Shown piece after piece: positions 26,625 through 38,645 of a stretch of DNA of 64,000 nt. Each line of letters opens with the position of its first letter. The first letter of the stretch is position 1. Under the pieces are notes generated by a model. The model made no database searches. It saw nothing but the letters and a program-made list of their open reading frames with translations, and had not been told where the DNA came from. Position numbers and translations under genes: made by a program. Source of the DNA: Symbiodinium sp. CCMP2592 (taxonomy: Eukaryota; Sar; Dinophyceae; Suessiales; Symbiodiniaceae); NCBI GenBank assembly GCA_905221615.1, contig CAJNDT010006146.1, positions 291,001 to 355,000 of the forward strand. Reading direction: 5' to 3'.

Positions 26625-26945
26625 CAACTCAAGAGATGTCCACGTCGAAATATGTCCAAGGCCTCATAGGGATCCACGTGGTGTGACTCAAACGACCAAG
26701 CAGTGACTGAAGGCTCTGGCATGTCTTCTTCGGCTTGGTGCAGCCCCTGGGAGGTGACACCTGAAAACCACAGCCTCGGCGACTCTTCGGGCACCAGGCC
26801 TCACCTATCCGTACCTGCCGTACCTTTTCCACACGGACATGCTTGATAACTTGCCCAGACTGGGGCATGCTCGAGAAGCGTTCCAGCCGTGGCTGCGTTA
26901 ACGTTGCCAGGAACTGCAAGGAAGCGTCCTTCAAGACACATTCCG
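26625..26945 (-). CDS. Two possible exons of an unrecognised protein
   Basis: The minus strand gives LKDASLQFLATLTQPRLERF near 26930-26870, then QVIKHVRVEKVRQVRIGEAW to 26800. A second piece, PEPSVTAWSFESHHVDPYE then ALDIFRRGH, lies near 26725-26635. Both read like ordinary globular protein and are separated by an intron-like gap. I do not recognise a family. They could belong to the helicase gene or to a separate gene upstream. Confidence 0.3.
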
Positions 26946-27899
26946 AATGTGGTGAATGTGCCGTAGCATGCCGAATACGCATTCACAATTCACGGTGTCA
27001 TTCTCTGTGAGTGGCCGACTGTGATTCCACAGCCGCCACATCGCAGCCGACAGAGCTCGCCTAGGGCTTCTTCCGGACCACATGCTTTGTGTTTTTGCGG
27101 AAAAGCCTCCGGACCTACGACTTCCCGACTTCCCGGTCAGGTGCATCTGAGAGGCGGCAGGCTGACAGCATAAGTCGAACCCCTTCATCTGTGATGCGGT
27201 GGGACGCGACGGTGAAGTCCTACACTTGCAGTCAGTTGTGCAGCATTACAAGTCATTTATCAGAGCAAGGCATCAACACCAGTGCACACCCTCAACCCTT
27301 CTCTCAACTGCGGATGGTCCCGAAGCATGCTGCAAGTCTGCACGACAGACTGCAAGCCCACATCGTCAATCAGGCCTAGGCAGGCACGTCCTACAGACCT
27401 TGCCCTGTCCAAGCAAACCTTGGACCTTAGCCTTTCCCCTGCTCGCTGTGGCTCAGGCACTCCGCAGAAACTCCTTTCTGCATCAGCTTGTGCGGGCCCA
27501 GCCACAAATGCCGCAAACACCTCTGACTCAAAGAGGCAGCCACCGCAAAACAAGCCCAGGCCCAGCCTCCATGAAGTCCATAGTCTCGTCTGCAGGAACC
27601 CGTTTGTCATGGGAGCGAACAAGGACAGAGACCTGGCAAGGGGAACCTTATACGGTGAGGGCCTGTAACGCCGATGATGCAAAACACACTTGACCCACAT
27701 GCCTCATTCTGAGAGCGCGCCCTGAGTCGAAGGCCTCGAGGCAAAAGCACCAGAAGGCACGACGCTATGCTTTTGTGGTTTTGGCACGTCCACCGGACGT
27801 GCTACTCTAGCACGGCTGGCTCCGCAGACTTTTTGTGCAAGGACTGCAGTGCATCGGTGAAACGGCTGCACTTGCAAAGGGGGGGGTTGGGCTATCGGC
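26946..27899. other. No supported gene
   Basis: A minus-strand frame at 27260-27700 is open but shows no recognised motif, and its composition is ambiguous. I find no RNA gene and no repeat in this interval. Confidence 0.3.
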
Positions 27900-27901
27900 T
27901 A

Positions 27902-29166
27902 TCAGCTCAGGCCAAGACTCGGTGGGGAGTCACCACCTTCTGCTTCACTCTGCATGGGCATGAATGGGGAGTGCCTGCACATTGGACATCGCGGACATTT
28001 CTGAAGCCACTGGGACCTGAGCAGGACAACTCCGGATGACCTGTATGCTTTTGTCTGCGAACGTTTTCTGAAATGCTACGTGTAGGTGTTTGATGTTTGC
28101 TGGGCAACTGAGGCGTGCACGCACATGCGGCATGAAAGGAATGCCCACATGGAAGAGGGATTAGAGGCATGTGCATCTGCTTCGGCGGCCGCAGCGGCTC
28201 CAAACAAATCGGGCACTCCTCCAAGTTCATACTGACTTTGCGGCTCAGGCTGGGCAGCCTTGAACCTTTATCCGGACTCAGGCACACTGCCTTGGTCCCT
28301 GTTAAACCTGCCCTCAAGAAGTCGAGCTGACGCCGCCAATCTCTGTCATTGCTACTCGCTGCCACGGATCCCGTTTGCCGAACGCTTTCCACCCACCTCT
28401 GAATGCCTTCTACAGCCGAAGACGGCGGCTGGATGGGAGGTAGAGGCGAGTGCGGCGACGAGGCTGGGCCAGGGGATGGAAAAGGCGACACTGATGGCGG
28501 TGGCGGCGATGGGCAGCCCTGTCTCTGCTGCCGGTTGGGGCCCCTCTGCGCCAAGGAAGTCACGCTTGCAGCAGCCGCGGCGTAGCGGGCTTCGGCCCTG
28601 TCACGTGCCGCAAGGGCCTTGGCCGTGAGCGCCTCTGCTCCCGAGGAGCCTGCGGTGACCGCTGCGAGCACGGCTTTCAGCTTCTCCAGTTCTGCCCGCA
28701 GCACGGGCAAGAAGACCACTAAGTCCTTGCGCTGCGGCTTCAAGTTCCCCAGGCGTTCCCGCAGCCAGCATTCGACAACAGCGAAACGGCGACAGACCGC
28801 TTGGAGGGCCATGTGTCGAACCAATGCTTCGTCCTCGCACTCCTTGCAGTCGCTGTGGCAGAACTCCCAGGCCGTCTTCCAGACCTGGTGAATCTCCAGG
28901 CCCTTGTCCGGCACTGCCTGCAAGAAGGCCGATTCCACGTTATGCCGCTTCGAAGGCGCGGCGATGTCACTGGGCGTCTCTGGGAAATCCCAGCCCTTCC
29001 GGTTGAGCTCCGCCACGAAGTCCTCCAACCTCCGCAGCCGGTACTCGCACTCGTCGAACGGGTCCTCGAAGAGCCGGGAGACCAGCGCCCCCCCCGCCGC
29101 TCCAACCACGTCCGCGTCCGCCCCTCTGCGAAAAAGCCCAGGGAGCTCGGTCACCAGCTGCAGCAT
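27902..29166 (-). CDS. RING-finger protein (likely E3 ubiquitin ligase), RING split by an intron
   Basis: From an ATG at 29164-29166 a long first exon encodes an acidic/Cys-containing N-terminus, a helical region rich in Ala/Leu/Arg (about residues 150-220), a Pro/Ser-rich linker and the first RING half: ECPICLEPL, then LPCGHSFHAAC near 28120. The frame then loses meaning. After an acceptor-like gtcccag at about 28012 the second half reads QWLQKCPRCPMCRHSP, followed by a short tail to a stop at about 27902. Joining the two gives a normal RING of the H2 type. RING proteins pass ubiquitin from an E2 to a substrate; the substrate here is unknown. Confidence 0.7.
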
Positions 29167-29189
29167 GCGACCCGCTGCCCCATTCGGGC

Positions 29190-31720
29190 TGCAGGCGCAA
29201 GCTGTCCAAACGCAAGAAAGCCCCTGAGCAGTAGCGGGGCCTAGCTATGGCTCTGTGTGACTCTAAACCTCTGGCCTTCGGCCTTCATCCTCGAGCCACT
29301 TCAAAGAGACAGGTTCTGCTTCCCGCACGACATCACAGATTGCAGGCGTGGCTGGATGCCTCGTTCCCGTCAAGGGGCGACAGCCTTAGACGAAGGCGAG
29401 GAGATGCAAGGAGACGAGGCCCGGCCCGAGGCTCCGCAGGCTCCGAGGCTGCGGCGAGCTGAGCGCTAAGCTCCGGAGCGCGAGCTGCTCCACCTCAGCT
29501 TCTTCTCGCCCAAGACAGCCTTCTTCTGGCGCTCTCTCTTCGCTCGCGGCTCCCTCGCGGCTCACGGGGCCCGGGCGAGAACGCGCAGGCCGTAAGTGAC
29601 ACTGCCGACCTGCCGCCAGGAATCCGGGAAAAGTCGCACCTGGAAAGGAGAGCGCACGCACCCGCAGAACCCACAGACACTCTCACACGCGCACGCGCCG
29701 CGAACCCGAACCCCGTGTGCCGACGCTCGGACTCGGGCCTGCTCCAGCCTGCAGGTTGCATGCATCCTTTAGGTCCTAGGTGAGGAGACACCCAAAAGGC
29801 GAGGTGCTTCGGAGCACGGGCAGCGAGATGACTCAGTGCAGCATCGTCGACTCCATGGCCTCACCATGAGCTCACAGGGTCTGAGGTACAGCAGACATGC
29901 GCGAGTTAAGTCTCAGGGTCCAACAGCCATGCACCGTCAAGGACATCAAGCTGCAGTGGCCCTCACCTTGCAGGCTGTTTGCAAACAGAAGCCTCCACCC
30001 TACATGTTAAAACGAACAGTTTCCTGGCTTGGTCTCACTGGGGGCGCGGCTGGACGACGTGAGCGAGCTCAAGATGTCCTTGAGGGTAAGGGGCGCAGCC
30101 TCAAGGCGAATTTCTTACCTGCCTTACCCAGGCCGGACGCACATGGATCGCAAGCTCATCGCAAGGATCAAGTAGTCAAGTAGACCGTGAGTCGAATCGC
30201 CGCATGTGTGTTCTAGATTTAAGATTTAGATCTGAGGACCGAGCATAATCCAGGCAGAGAGATCTCAACTGCTTCAGTTTCGAGATCGCCTGCTGAAGAC
30301 AAGAGTAGTTCTTGATCCTGTAGCATCTGAGGCGCTTGAATTGCTGCGGCCTCCAGCCAGAACAAGGCTCTGCCGGTATCCTCGGGAACAAGCTGGGCAA
30401 AGCTCTGCGAAGCAGCAGATGTATCTGGCTGCATGGTTAGCTTAAGCCGCAGCACCGATCTGGCATGCAGTGCCAAATGAAGGTTGACAAGGCCCCCGAC
30501 CTGCAACATTCAGATCAAATGCCGCCATGCCCAGCTGACCGTGCATCTCGGGCCTGACTGGCTCTGCCAAGCGCCACTAAAGGAGCCAAGAGTGCTGCTG
30601 TGGCGTCAAGCCTCAGAAGGATGGCCCGAACAAGCAGCAGCACTGACGCTATTGCCTCTGGCTGTAGGTGTTTCTGTCTTTCTTTCCGCAGGGCTAGAGG
30701 GTGCTTCTCCCTCCCCCAGCTCTCTTTTGCTTGCTTGCTTGCGAATGGTATGGGTTCCCGAAAGAACCCTGGCCCGAAGGCCTACCCCCAACAGTTCGCC
30801 GCGGTCCGTCTGAGAGCCCCTTGCTTGCTTGCATGCAGACAAGGAGATCAGCAGGCGCCCTCCCGCACGCGAGCACGCACCGAGTTCACTGTCTGTGGTT
30901 GCTCACAACTAGATGAGGCACCCTTTCTCTTGCTCTCTCTCCCTGCCTCAGATAAAGTGAGCTAGACATCATGTCTTGCCGTAAATCCTGCTGGATAGCC
31001 CCAGGTCTCGTGGCCCCTTGAATCTTGAAGCACAGGGAAAGCATGCGATCATCGTCGTTTACCAAACGGCTACCACTGTACAGCCTGAGCTTCCCGGCGC
31101 AACATGACGTAGAACCAAGCGCCTCAATCCCGGTGCCTTGTGACTGTGAGCATCGGGCATCTGGCGAAATCTTGCTGCCAAAAGCGCGCAATACGATCTC
31201 CCAGAGAGCACTATTGCTATTACTGATGCTGGTCTTGGTCTGTGCTTCCGCTTGTGACTTTTGAGTGGGGTGGCGATGGTGAAGATAGTATCGGTTGTGT
31301 TTTTCTGCTCGCTTATCCGAAGACAATATGCTGATACTATCAACATTAGTCCGGTCATTGTCGTTGATACGAGAGCTTCTAGCACTAGTGCCAGCAGGAG
31401 TACTAGTGCTAGTAGTCGCGGTCGTCGTCGTGGCCGTTTTTTGTCACCCACCTAGCACGGCCACGCCAGCTCCGCGGGGCTCTATGAGAGCAACGACGAC
31501 TGGGAAATGCATTCTGTGAATTCCATAACAACTGAACCCGCACCGGCCTCTTGCGACAACAGCGAGAACAACAAGTTAAGGCCACGCAGTATAGTAGCCA
31601 GTGCCGGTCCACAGACAACTGTACACCCCCTCTAGCGCGCACCAACTTCCCGGTCAAAACACGCAAAACACAAGGTAAGGCCACTCATTACAGTTAGTGC
31701 AGGCTGGGATTCACGGCACT
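29190..31720. other. No supported gene, one weak exon candidate
   Basis: A minus-strand stretch at 30219-30509 reads FAQLVPEDTGRALFWLEAAA and could be an exon, but nothing adjoins it. 29380-29700 is GC-rich with many overlapping shadow frames. 30930-31450 contains a gct/agt-rich low-complexity part near 31370-31430. I see no RNA gene or mobile element here. Confidence 0.3.
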
Positions 31721-31727
31721 CAAGTGT

Positions 31728-31778
31728 AAAAACTTGGTACACTTCCCGATTTGTGCGTGTCACCCTTGCGCAGGGGCC

Positions 31779-31810
<32 letters not shown>

Positions 31811-31832
31811 TCGGAGGATTCCCTTCGGGTAG
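31728..31832 (-). ncRNA. U6: U6 spliceosomal snRNA
   Basis: The minus strand contains the universal U6 core: a 5' hairpin around cccgaaggg (31820-31830), ataaaattggaacgatacag, the ACAGAGA box at 31789-31795 (pairs with the 5' splice site), the AGC of the catalytic triad at 31781-31783, atggcccctgcgc, and gtgacacgc of the internal stem-loop region. It ends in a T-run at 31728-31732, as expected for RNA polymerase III termination. All invariant positions I know are intact. The 5' end is set only by the hairpin and may be off by a few bases. A microsatellite starts directly upstream. Confidence 0.93.
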
Positions 31833-32123
31833 TAGTTGTAGCAGCAGCAGCAGCAGCAGCAGCAGTAGCAGTAGCAGTAGCAGTAGCAGTAGCAGTAGCA
31901 GTAGCAGTAGCAGTAGCAGTAGCAGCAGAAGCAGTAGAAACAGCGGAAGCAGCGGAAGCAGCGGAAGCAGGTGTAGTGTAGCAGTGTAGCAGCGTAGGAG
32001 TGTAGCAGTGTAGCAATGTAGCAGTGCAGCAGCTCAGCAGTGTAGCGGGGTAGCAGTGTAGCAGTGTAGCAGCGCAGAAGTTTAGCAGTGTAGCAGTGCA
32101 GCAGTGTAGCGGTGTAGCAGTGT

Positions 32124-32159
<36 letters not shown>

Positions 32160-32335
32160 CGCAGTGGCGAAATAGATGTAGCAGCAGCAGCAGCAGCAGT
32201 AGGAGTTGCAGTAGCAGCAGCAGTCGCAGTGGCGAAGTAGATGTAGCAGCAGCAGCAGCAGTAGCAGTTGCAGTAGCAGCAGCGGAAATGCTAGTAGTGG
32301 CAGAAGTAACAGTAACAGTAACAGTAGCACGATTA
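31833..32335. repeat. Compound CAG/CAGTAG microsatellite upstream of U6
   Basis: On the plus strand agc units (31838-31862) pass into agcagt units (31862-31920), then gtagc-rich 10-mers (gtagcagtgt, 31975-32125), then pure cag (32128-32158) and mixed cag/gca runs to about 32335. Minus-strand frames through it (Ala/Thr- or Leu-rich) are repeat translations. It abuts the 5' end of the U6 gene. Confidence 0.9.
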
Positions 32336-34437
32336 TATGTTGACCGTGCTGACCTTGGCACCTCGCCTGCGTCGTAAAGTCCTCCACGATTTTGTTTCCC
32401 CAGTCTACAGGAGCAAGATCCAAGTCCTGCACGACATGCACAAGCGCTTGAGACATGGCTTCGGGTTTGGTCCTGGATGTCGCTGCAACCGCGGGCTATG
32501 TCGACGGGATCCACGGCCTTGGTGAAAATCTTTGGTGCGGTCGGCGTTTCGCCTGAAAACTCAGTGAAATCAGTGCTCAGGTCTTCGAAGATGATCTGAG
32601 CAGAGGACGTCCCTTGGATCAGACTGCTGACACAGCTGCGCACAAAGGCCTTATTCTGTCCCGTAACTTAAACTGCTTACGCTCAACTGAAGGTATATCC
32701 GGACAACCCAAGAACTCGTCAGCGACTCGACAACTGTTTCATGAGCCGGCTGCGCTGCAACAGCGGGCAGCACCTCGCTGCGAAGCGCACCCTCACTGCC
32801 GGTAAGAAACTTCCGGCTTCCGTCTTTGGCACGGACGCAGCGATGGTGCGAGTGCCGCCCCAAACTCGAATCGCGACTGCCCCTGAGCCCGTATCCGCTC
32901 CCGCATCAGCCCCCACTGGTTAGCCCAGCCCAGCAGGGCCCAGGCCCAAGTCCAGCGTGAGCAGACGCCGCCCCAGCCAGGCCAAGGCTCGCAACTCCAA
33001 GGCGCGCAAGACACAGCAAAGTGGACCCTACCAGAAGAGAGTCCCGAGAGTCCTACCTGTGGGCACTGAAAGGGCTTTGGCTTTCCGGCCTCCAAGGAGG
33101 TGCGGCAGGAAGGATTCTCGGGTCGGAAGCTGAGTGCCTGCCGAAACCCCGTGCCAAGCTTAAAAGCCCCCTCTTCTTTTGTCTGAGTAGCAGACCAAGT
33201 GCTGCAAGCGAGGGCAATACTTGGCCAATCCTGAGTCCGAATGAGCGCGAGAATCCCGTTCCGTTGTGAAGACATGCAGAGCTAAGCCAGCAGCGGTCCA
33301 AGAGCCTCTGCGGTTCTGGGAAATCCCCTCCGAAGGAGGGCGCATCCACCTTAGGACTAGGCATCTTGATTTCACAGCCTTAAGTTGTGTAACACTGCCT
33401 CCAAGGACTCCAACAAACGCATCCCGCAGACCAGTCGGAGCAACTGCCTGCCACAAACGCGGAAGAACTTACACATTGCAGGAAACGCACAGCAGCACGG
33501 CATCTCGAAGCGGGCCGTTCACCGAAGCGTGTGGTGTCACAGATGGTCAGCTGTCGAGCCTCAACTGCTATTTCTGACTCTACGGACCTCCAAAAGAAAT
33601 CGAGAGACTTGAGAGCTCAGCATTGCGACAGTGCTGACCCAAGAAACGCAGGCAGTCGCTCTGCCGATTTATGGGTACATGCACCTGTGATCAGGAGTTA
33701 TCCCAGACTCACTTGGCAGCACACGGACAAAGCGAAGTCGCACCCAGCTGAGGGCGACATGTTGCTGCGGCTGGCCAGCCTCAACGCATCACGTCGTCCC
33801 TTCGCATCTGTCCCCACATGTCCGTCCCTTTCTGGGCAGCGCTCCCAGAGTTCGAAAGCGTTTGCCGTGACCGAATGGCAAGCACCTGGCATGCAGACGC
33901 TGCGAGTCCGTGCGAGTCCACGCATCGATTCTTGTTTGTTCGTGAATCTCTCGCCGGCAGGACGGAAGGCGCACATTGGCGCCCAGGAAAGCATCGAGAA
34001 CCTGAGCTTCCAGATGTCCGGAAAGCTTGTTCTTCCTGTTTTTCGCGACAGGGGGCTCGGCACATGCACAGCAATGAAAAGCTCGGAGTCTGCCACATCC
34101 TTCCAGGACAATGCAGCCTGCCACCAGGGAGTGCCGAGCCGCAGCTGCCAGGTTTTGCGGACTTAGATCAGCCTGAACGATCTCTTCCCAAGTCTGGTGA
34201 CCGGCATGGCCACGAGCTGCCTGCACCCAATTGTTCTTGCGGGGAAGCTCGCGCAGCTCTGTGCCTCCGGTCCCAGCCGTCCCCTCAGCCTCTCGATGCT
34301 TCTCAGAGTCAGAATGGCCCGCTTTGGGGCGTCGGGCGAGGGCAGGCTTCCGCGAGCCCTGAACCCTTTCAAAGAAGCCGGCTTCCCACTGTTCCGGGAG
34401 GTGGACCAAGACGAAGAGACTAAGCCTAACATAGCCT
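32336..34437. other. No firmly supported gene
   Basis: Minus-strand fragments [20 protein letters not shown] (near 32455-32395) and TWEEIVQADLSPQNLAAAAR (near 34190-34130) look protein-like and may be exons, but I cannot connect them or name a family. The rest has no recognised motif, RNA gene or repeat. Confidence 0.3.
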
Positions 34438-36565
34438 AAGCTCCTAGGCGTGCCATGCTCGGATAGTTCGCACACCCTCCGACTCCATCATCCTGCTTGA
34501 ACGTGTCGAAGAAGATCTGGACAAGCTCGGCACACTGCTGGGTATCGCGTGGGTTTCCAGCTTCCAGCACATTCACCAGGATTTCGGTCAAGTTCCGGTA
34601 GCCTCTGCACCAAGGTTTTTTTCAAACTTCAACCGGCTTGGACTCACTTGCGTTGAGGCTGGGGCTCACCGCCGAGTCCAGCTGCAGCCCTGCAGGTGTT
34701 GATGCCGGTAGCTCTGAAAGCCAGGCCTCACGACGACACTCGAACACTCTTCGTCTGTGGCGTCCCACGTCTCCCCCAGGCCGAGCTGCATTCACGAAGG
34801 GCCCCAACACGTGCCGCTGAACTTCGAAATGCTCCTCACGCCCGAGGTCCTGCACAGATGGGAACCTCGGGGCAAGAATACGTGAGCAGCCCAGCCAACC
34901 AATCGAATCGGGACCCGTTGTGACCCCTGCAACCTGTCGCTGCACGGACACAGCACCTGATAAATCTCGCACAATAATCACAATAGTGCCGTTCCACCGA
35001 CCGCGCCCCAAGCCCGCATCCAACTACAGCCATTGCTGTCGAGCTTCAGAGTCTGTGTGAGTCCTGTTCGTTCTGCAGCATCCCTCGCCAGTCTAAGCGT
35101 TTCTTGCGCCCGGTTTGGTGTCCGCAGCGCGTCGACGGCCAGCTGACGAAATGCACTTCTCAAGCTTAGGGCTGTGCTGGACCCGATCACAGCTGCATCA
35201 GCCAAGGCTGCTGCTCCCGCCCCCGTGCTCATTGCACTCTTGGCTATGACCGCTGTGCCGGCAGTGGCCACTGTGGCGGCGAGCCCCAGCCTAATGAATC
35301 GGCCGTGGGACGTCTGGAGAGATCGTGCAGTCTCCGCCGAGAGAAATCGGCGAACCCCAGAAGCTTCCCCCAACCTGGTGCAAGTGAGGCTTCCCGAGCA
35401 AGATAGAGAAGACCCTTTAGTGCAGCCAGGATGCTTGCACCAGCGAGCGAGCAGCTCGCTGTTTTTCACTAGGAGATTGTACTCGACCTGAATGGCGGCA
35501 TCGGCGAGACGGATGAAACATCGTTCCACAGAAACGGTTCGGCCTCGTTGCCATCATCTTCATCTAACGCGACCACGCTGAGCGCCCGCAAGACCGTAAG
35601 AGCCCTGGGAGAATGGTTGATGGATTTGAAATTTGATGGATGTGGGATGCTTGCACCTAGCAGCGGTTAGCACAACCAGCCTTGGATCTTCCGCCTGGGT
35701 CGAACAGGTCCCCGATCTGTAGAGCAAGAACTGGCCATGCCTCACCGAAGCGCCATGGTGCGCCTTCTGACGTCTCCCAGCCTACGACTCCTAGGACTGC
35801 CACGTGCTGCGAACACGCTCCCTGCTTAGCCTGGCCGAGCAGCGAAATGCCATACTGGCATCTGTGTACTTGCCTGCCTTGGGCGAAAGCAGCCAAAGAG
35901 CACCTTACGGCATCGCTCTGCCACTGAAAGAAGCATCAAACAGTGGAGTCGAGAACATTTGCTAGGATTCTTTAAAGACCCGAAACCAAGCGACACTTCG
36001 ATTCGGCCTGGCTCGGCTCCTGGTGGCTTGAAGCGTACCACAGCGCAGCAATTCAGGGTGTCGTGCACGCAGTCTTTGGAGCAAGGCTGGGTGTGGACCA
36101 CTATGCCGTGGAGATTGTACGTCCAACCAAGCTTCCAGGCCTTGTGCACAACAAACTTTCCCCAGGCAAGACATGATTGCAACCAGAGAAATGCACCAGT
36201 GGAGGCAGAGGCGCGTAAACATGGTCTCCTGCTCGGAGCTGCGCTTTGCAGATGCCGTGGATTCCAGCTGCATCCATCATCGCCGACGTCCCATCCCGGC
36301 AGGCGACTACCCCAAAGCTGGCCCAATCCAAAGGCGACATTGCGTCAGCGGACGTACATCTGACTCATCTAACCCCTGCGAATGGCTGCAAAGGATCAGA
36401 CAGAGGTTCTCCGCTTGCGAATATTGCATATCGGGCTCCGTTCACAACCCAGAACAACGCAACAGACCGCGAAGCCTCGCGCCACACACACTCGTCCGGA
36501 CCGCCGATCGCCTCAACAGCTTGCCGGGCAGCTGCAGCAAATGCCTCGGCTCGAACTCATTTTCT
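34438..36565 (-). CDS. Unrecognised multi-exon gene
   Basis: Several stretches in one direction read as coherent protein: AEAFAAAARQAVEAIGGPDE with CVWREASRSVALFWVVNGAR (36565-36375), GKFVVHKAWKLGWTYNLHGI (about 36160-36100), LGVVGWETSEGAPWRFGEAW (35800-35700), an Ala-rich possible membrane helix (LGLAATVATAGTAVIAKSAM, 35310-35200), EHFEVQRHVLGPFVNAARPG (34845-34780), and a final exon reading GYRNLTEILVNVLEAG, then CAELVQIFFDTFKQDD, ending at a stop at 34438-34440. Most pieces are bordered by AG/GT-like sites. I do not recognise the family and cannot prove that all pieces belong to one gene. Confidence 0.45.
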
Positions 36566-36789
36566 AAAAGCACAGACCCCGATAGTGATCATAGCCGAGC
36601 TCTGCTCTCGCAGAGGCTCTGCCAGATGTCCAGCGCTGGACCCACATTCCATGCGGCATATGAAGCATTTACATTCGCGGAAGCCGTGTCAGATCACTAT
36701 CTCATAAGAGTTAACACTACACGGCACAGCGGCTTTCCAGCTTGCATTGAACATTGTCACAATGTCTAACCCCAGTGAAACCTGCAGAG

Positions 36790-36975
36790 CACATGCAGCC
36801 GGCAAACAAACCTGAACATGACGCCGCGGCAGCCAGTGCACTCCACGTCGGCTTTTTGTCGCGCTCGGCAATACGATCCGGTTGGACGTGCCTGATACGT
36901 AGGGGTTGAAACGATTCGGAAAGGCCGGCGGGACCAGCCTGCATCCGGAGATTTCAGCAGCTAACACTTGCAGAA
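36790..36975 (-). CDS. Possible further exon upstream of the unrecognised gene
   Basis: The minus strand reads LVPPAFPNRFNPYVSGTSNR then IVLPSATKSRRGVHWLP. The text is protein-like and lies on the same strand as the gene at 34438-36565, but no family is recognised. Confidence 0.25.
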
Positions 36976-38139
36976 GGAACCACATGTAGCCCGCAGCAGA
37001 AAAATGAAATCGCAGGATTAATAACATTTGCACCGTGTGCTAGGCCTCGGCTGGAACAAAGGTTCCGCAAAAGCGGAAGGCTGAGAACATGCAACGGTAC
37101 GAAAGCTCCCAACAAAAACATAGCATTCCTGGCACCTCTAGAATCCGTAAAGATCTTCTGCCGCATTATCAGCTTCATGACTTCACGGTTCAAACATGCT
37201 TCAAACCAAGCCGTATTACTTCCTGATCTTTCGCTCAGTTCCAAGGATGACCTGTCTGCGTGACTTGTCTGTCTTGCACAAGCTTGGCCCTAGCTTGCCA
37301 ACCTGCAATCGAGAACGGCCTCACCCAAAAAGAGAGCAGAGAGATGCCGAAGTATCCGAATGCAAAACCCGGCTCCAAACTCAGCGATGTCTGGCCACAA
37401 CTTTTGATTTCTACGAGGATGTGATCCGTTGACGCAGAGCAGAAAGCGGAGGCATGTCCTAAACCGTGCCTACAGGCCTTAATCCTCCGACTTGCGCCAC
37501 TGCTTTCCTTTGCCTCGCGGACGCCAGCAAAACAAATTGGCACACATTGCCCTAATCGTTGCGTGCCTTTGCCTTTGCTCTTGCCCTTGGCCACAGGAGG
37601 GCCTCAACCATGACGAGCAAAAACTAGAAAGACGCAGAACGAAGGACGGACTGTGAGGTTAGCAGGTCGACATGCTGCGCGTCTAGATTATCTATATCCA
37701 TGTCTACCTTCCTTGTCTTTTATCGGTGAACGGCAATTTTTGCCGTTGGCGGAGGAGGCTCCCCCTGTCTGCCGTCGGTGCGAGTGTGCGTGTGGATGTA
37801 CTGACCAAGCATTTGCGAAGGTTCGCAAGAGGAAGAGCTTTTGAAAAGTGTCCGAGAAGCGAGCTGTGTCGCCAAGTGACCAAATCCAACCCAGGCTGGC
37901 TTGGGGGTACTCCCTCTTCATTTTGGGGGGGCTCGTGGAGGCTTGGGTGGCACAGTGAAGCTCGGATTGAAGGGCCCGGCTTGTCGAACTGCTGCCGGAG
38001 CCCTAATGACGCAAACGGAAGGGCTGAGATGGCTTAAGTTTTCATATGAAGGAAAACGCACTCTGGGATCTCGGAACTCCTTGACGTACACACATACACA
38101 CATACATGCATGCATAGGTTTGTTCATGAATAGATAGAT
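36976..38139. other. No supported gene
   Basis: A minus-strand frame at 37235-37594 begins MAKGKSKGKGTQR, which could be a real basic N-terminus, but nothing downstream supports it. 38085-38125 holds an acacatac microsatellite. Nothing else is recognised. Confidence 0.3.
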
Positions 38140-38645
38140 ACATACTCGTCCGAGGTATTCGAGGTGACCCAATCTAAACGGCACCCAAGCCACCATGCCA
38201 ACGGTGGCCCAACGTGAAGACAGTTCCGGAGATCGTCGGTCATGTGCGACAGGCACGAACATCTCGCGGTTCTGCCACACATGGCTGACCTCACTGACTG
38301 AGCTTGTTGACCGACCTCTGCGCTGTTCAGTCCGCGAGGGCGTCAGCACAGCATCCGAACACACGTGACTTAGAGGCCTCTCACGTCGCTTGTGCTGCCC
38401 ATCATGCCCAATTCTACGACTGATGAGGTGCGAGCTGGGCTTACGCTTACGCCACGTCCCTTGTCGCACCGTTCGCTTCGGAGGCAACGCGTCCAATATG
38501 ACCAAGTCTCAAACTGACGAGACCATCCCACGAAGACGTAGCGAATGACGCGTGACGGCAGCACGCCTTTGTTGCCTCCCTCGTCTTCTTTCAGCATCAT
38601 GATGCCACCGTCGATCGAATAGCCGTGGAGGCGCTGCAGCGCCCG
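38140..38645 (-). CDS. Possible exons of an unrecognised protein
   Basis: The minus strand gives RRALQRLHGYSIDGGIMMLK then EDEGGNKGVLPSRVIRYVFV (38645-38520) and, further on, MFVPVAHDRRSPELSSRWA then VAWVPFRLGHLEYLGRV (about 38265-38145). Both read as globular protein. No family recognised; the gap between them would be an intron. Confidence 0.35.

Noticed and set aside
31720-32643. 307-codon minus-strand frame
   Set aside because: Most of it is microsatellite translation (Ala/Thr, Cys/Leu runs) and its end crosses the U6 gene.
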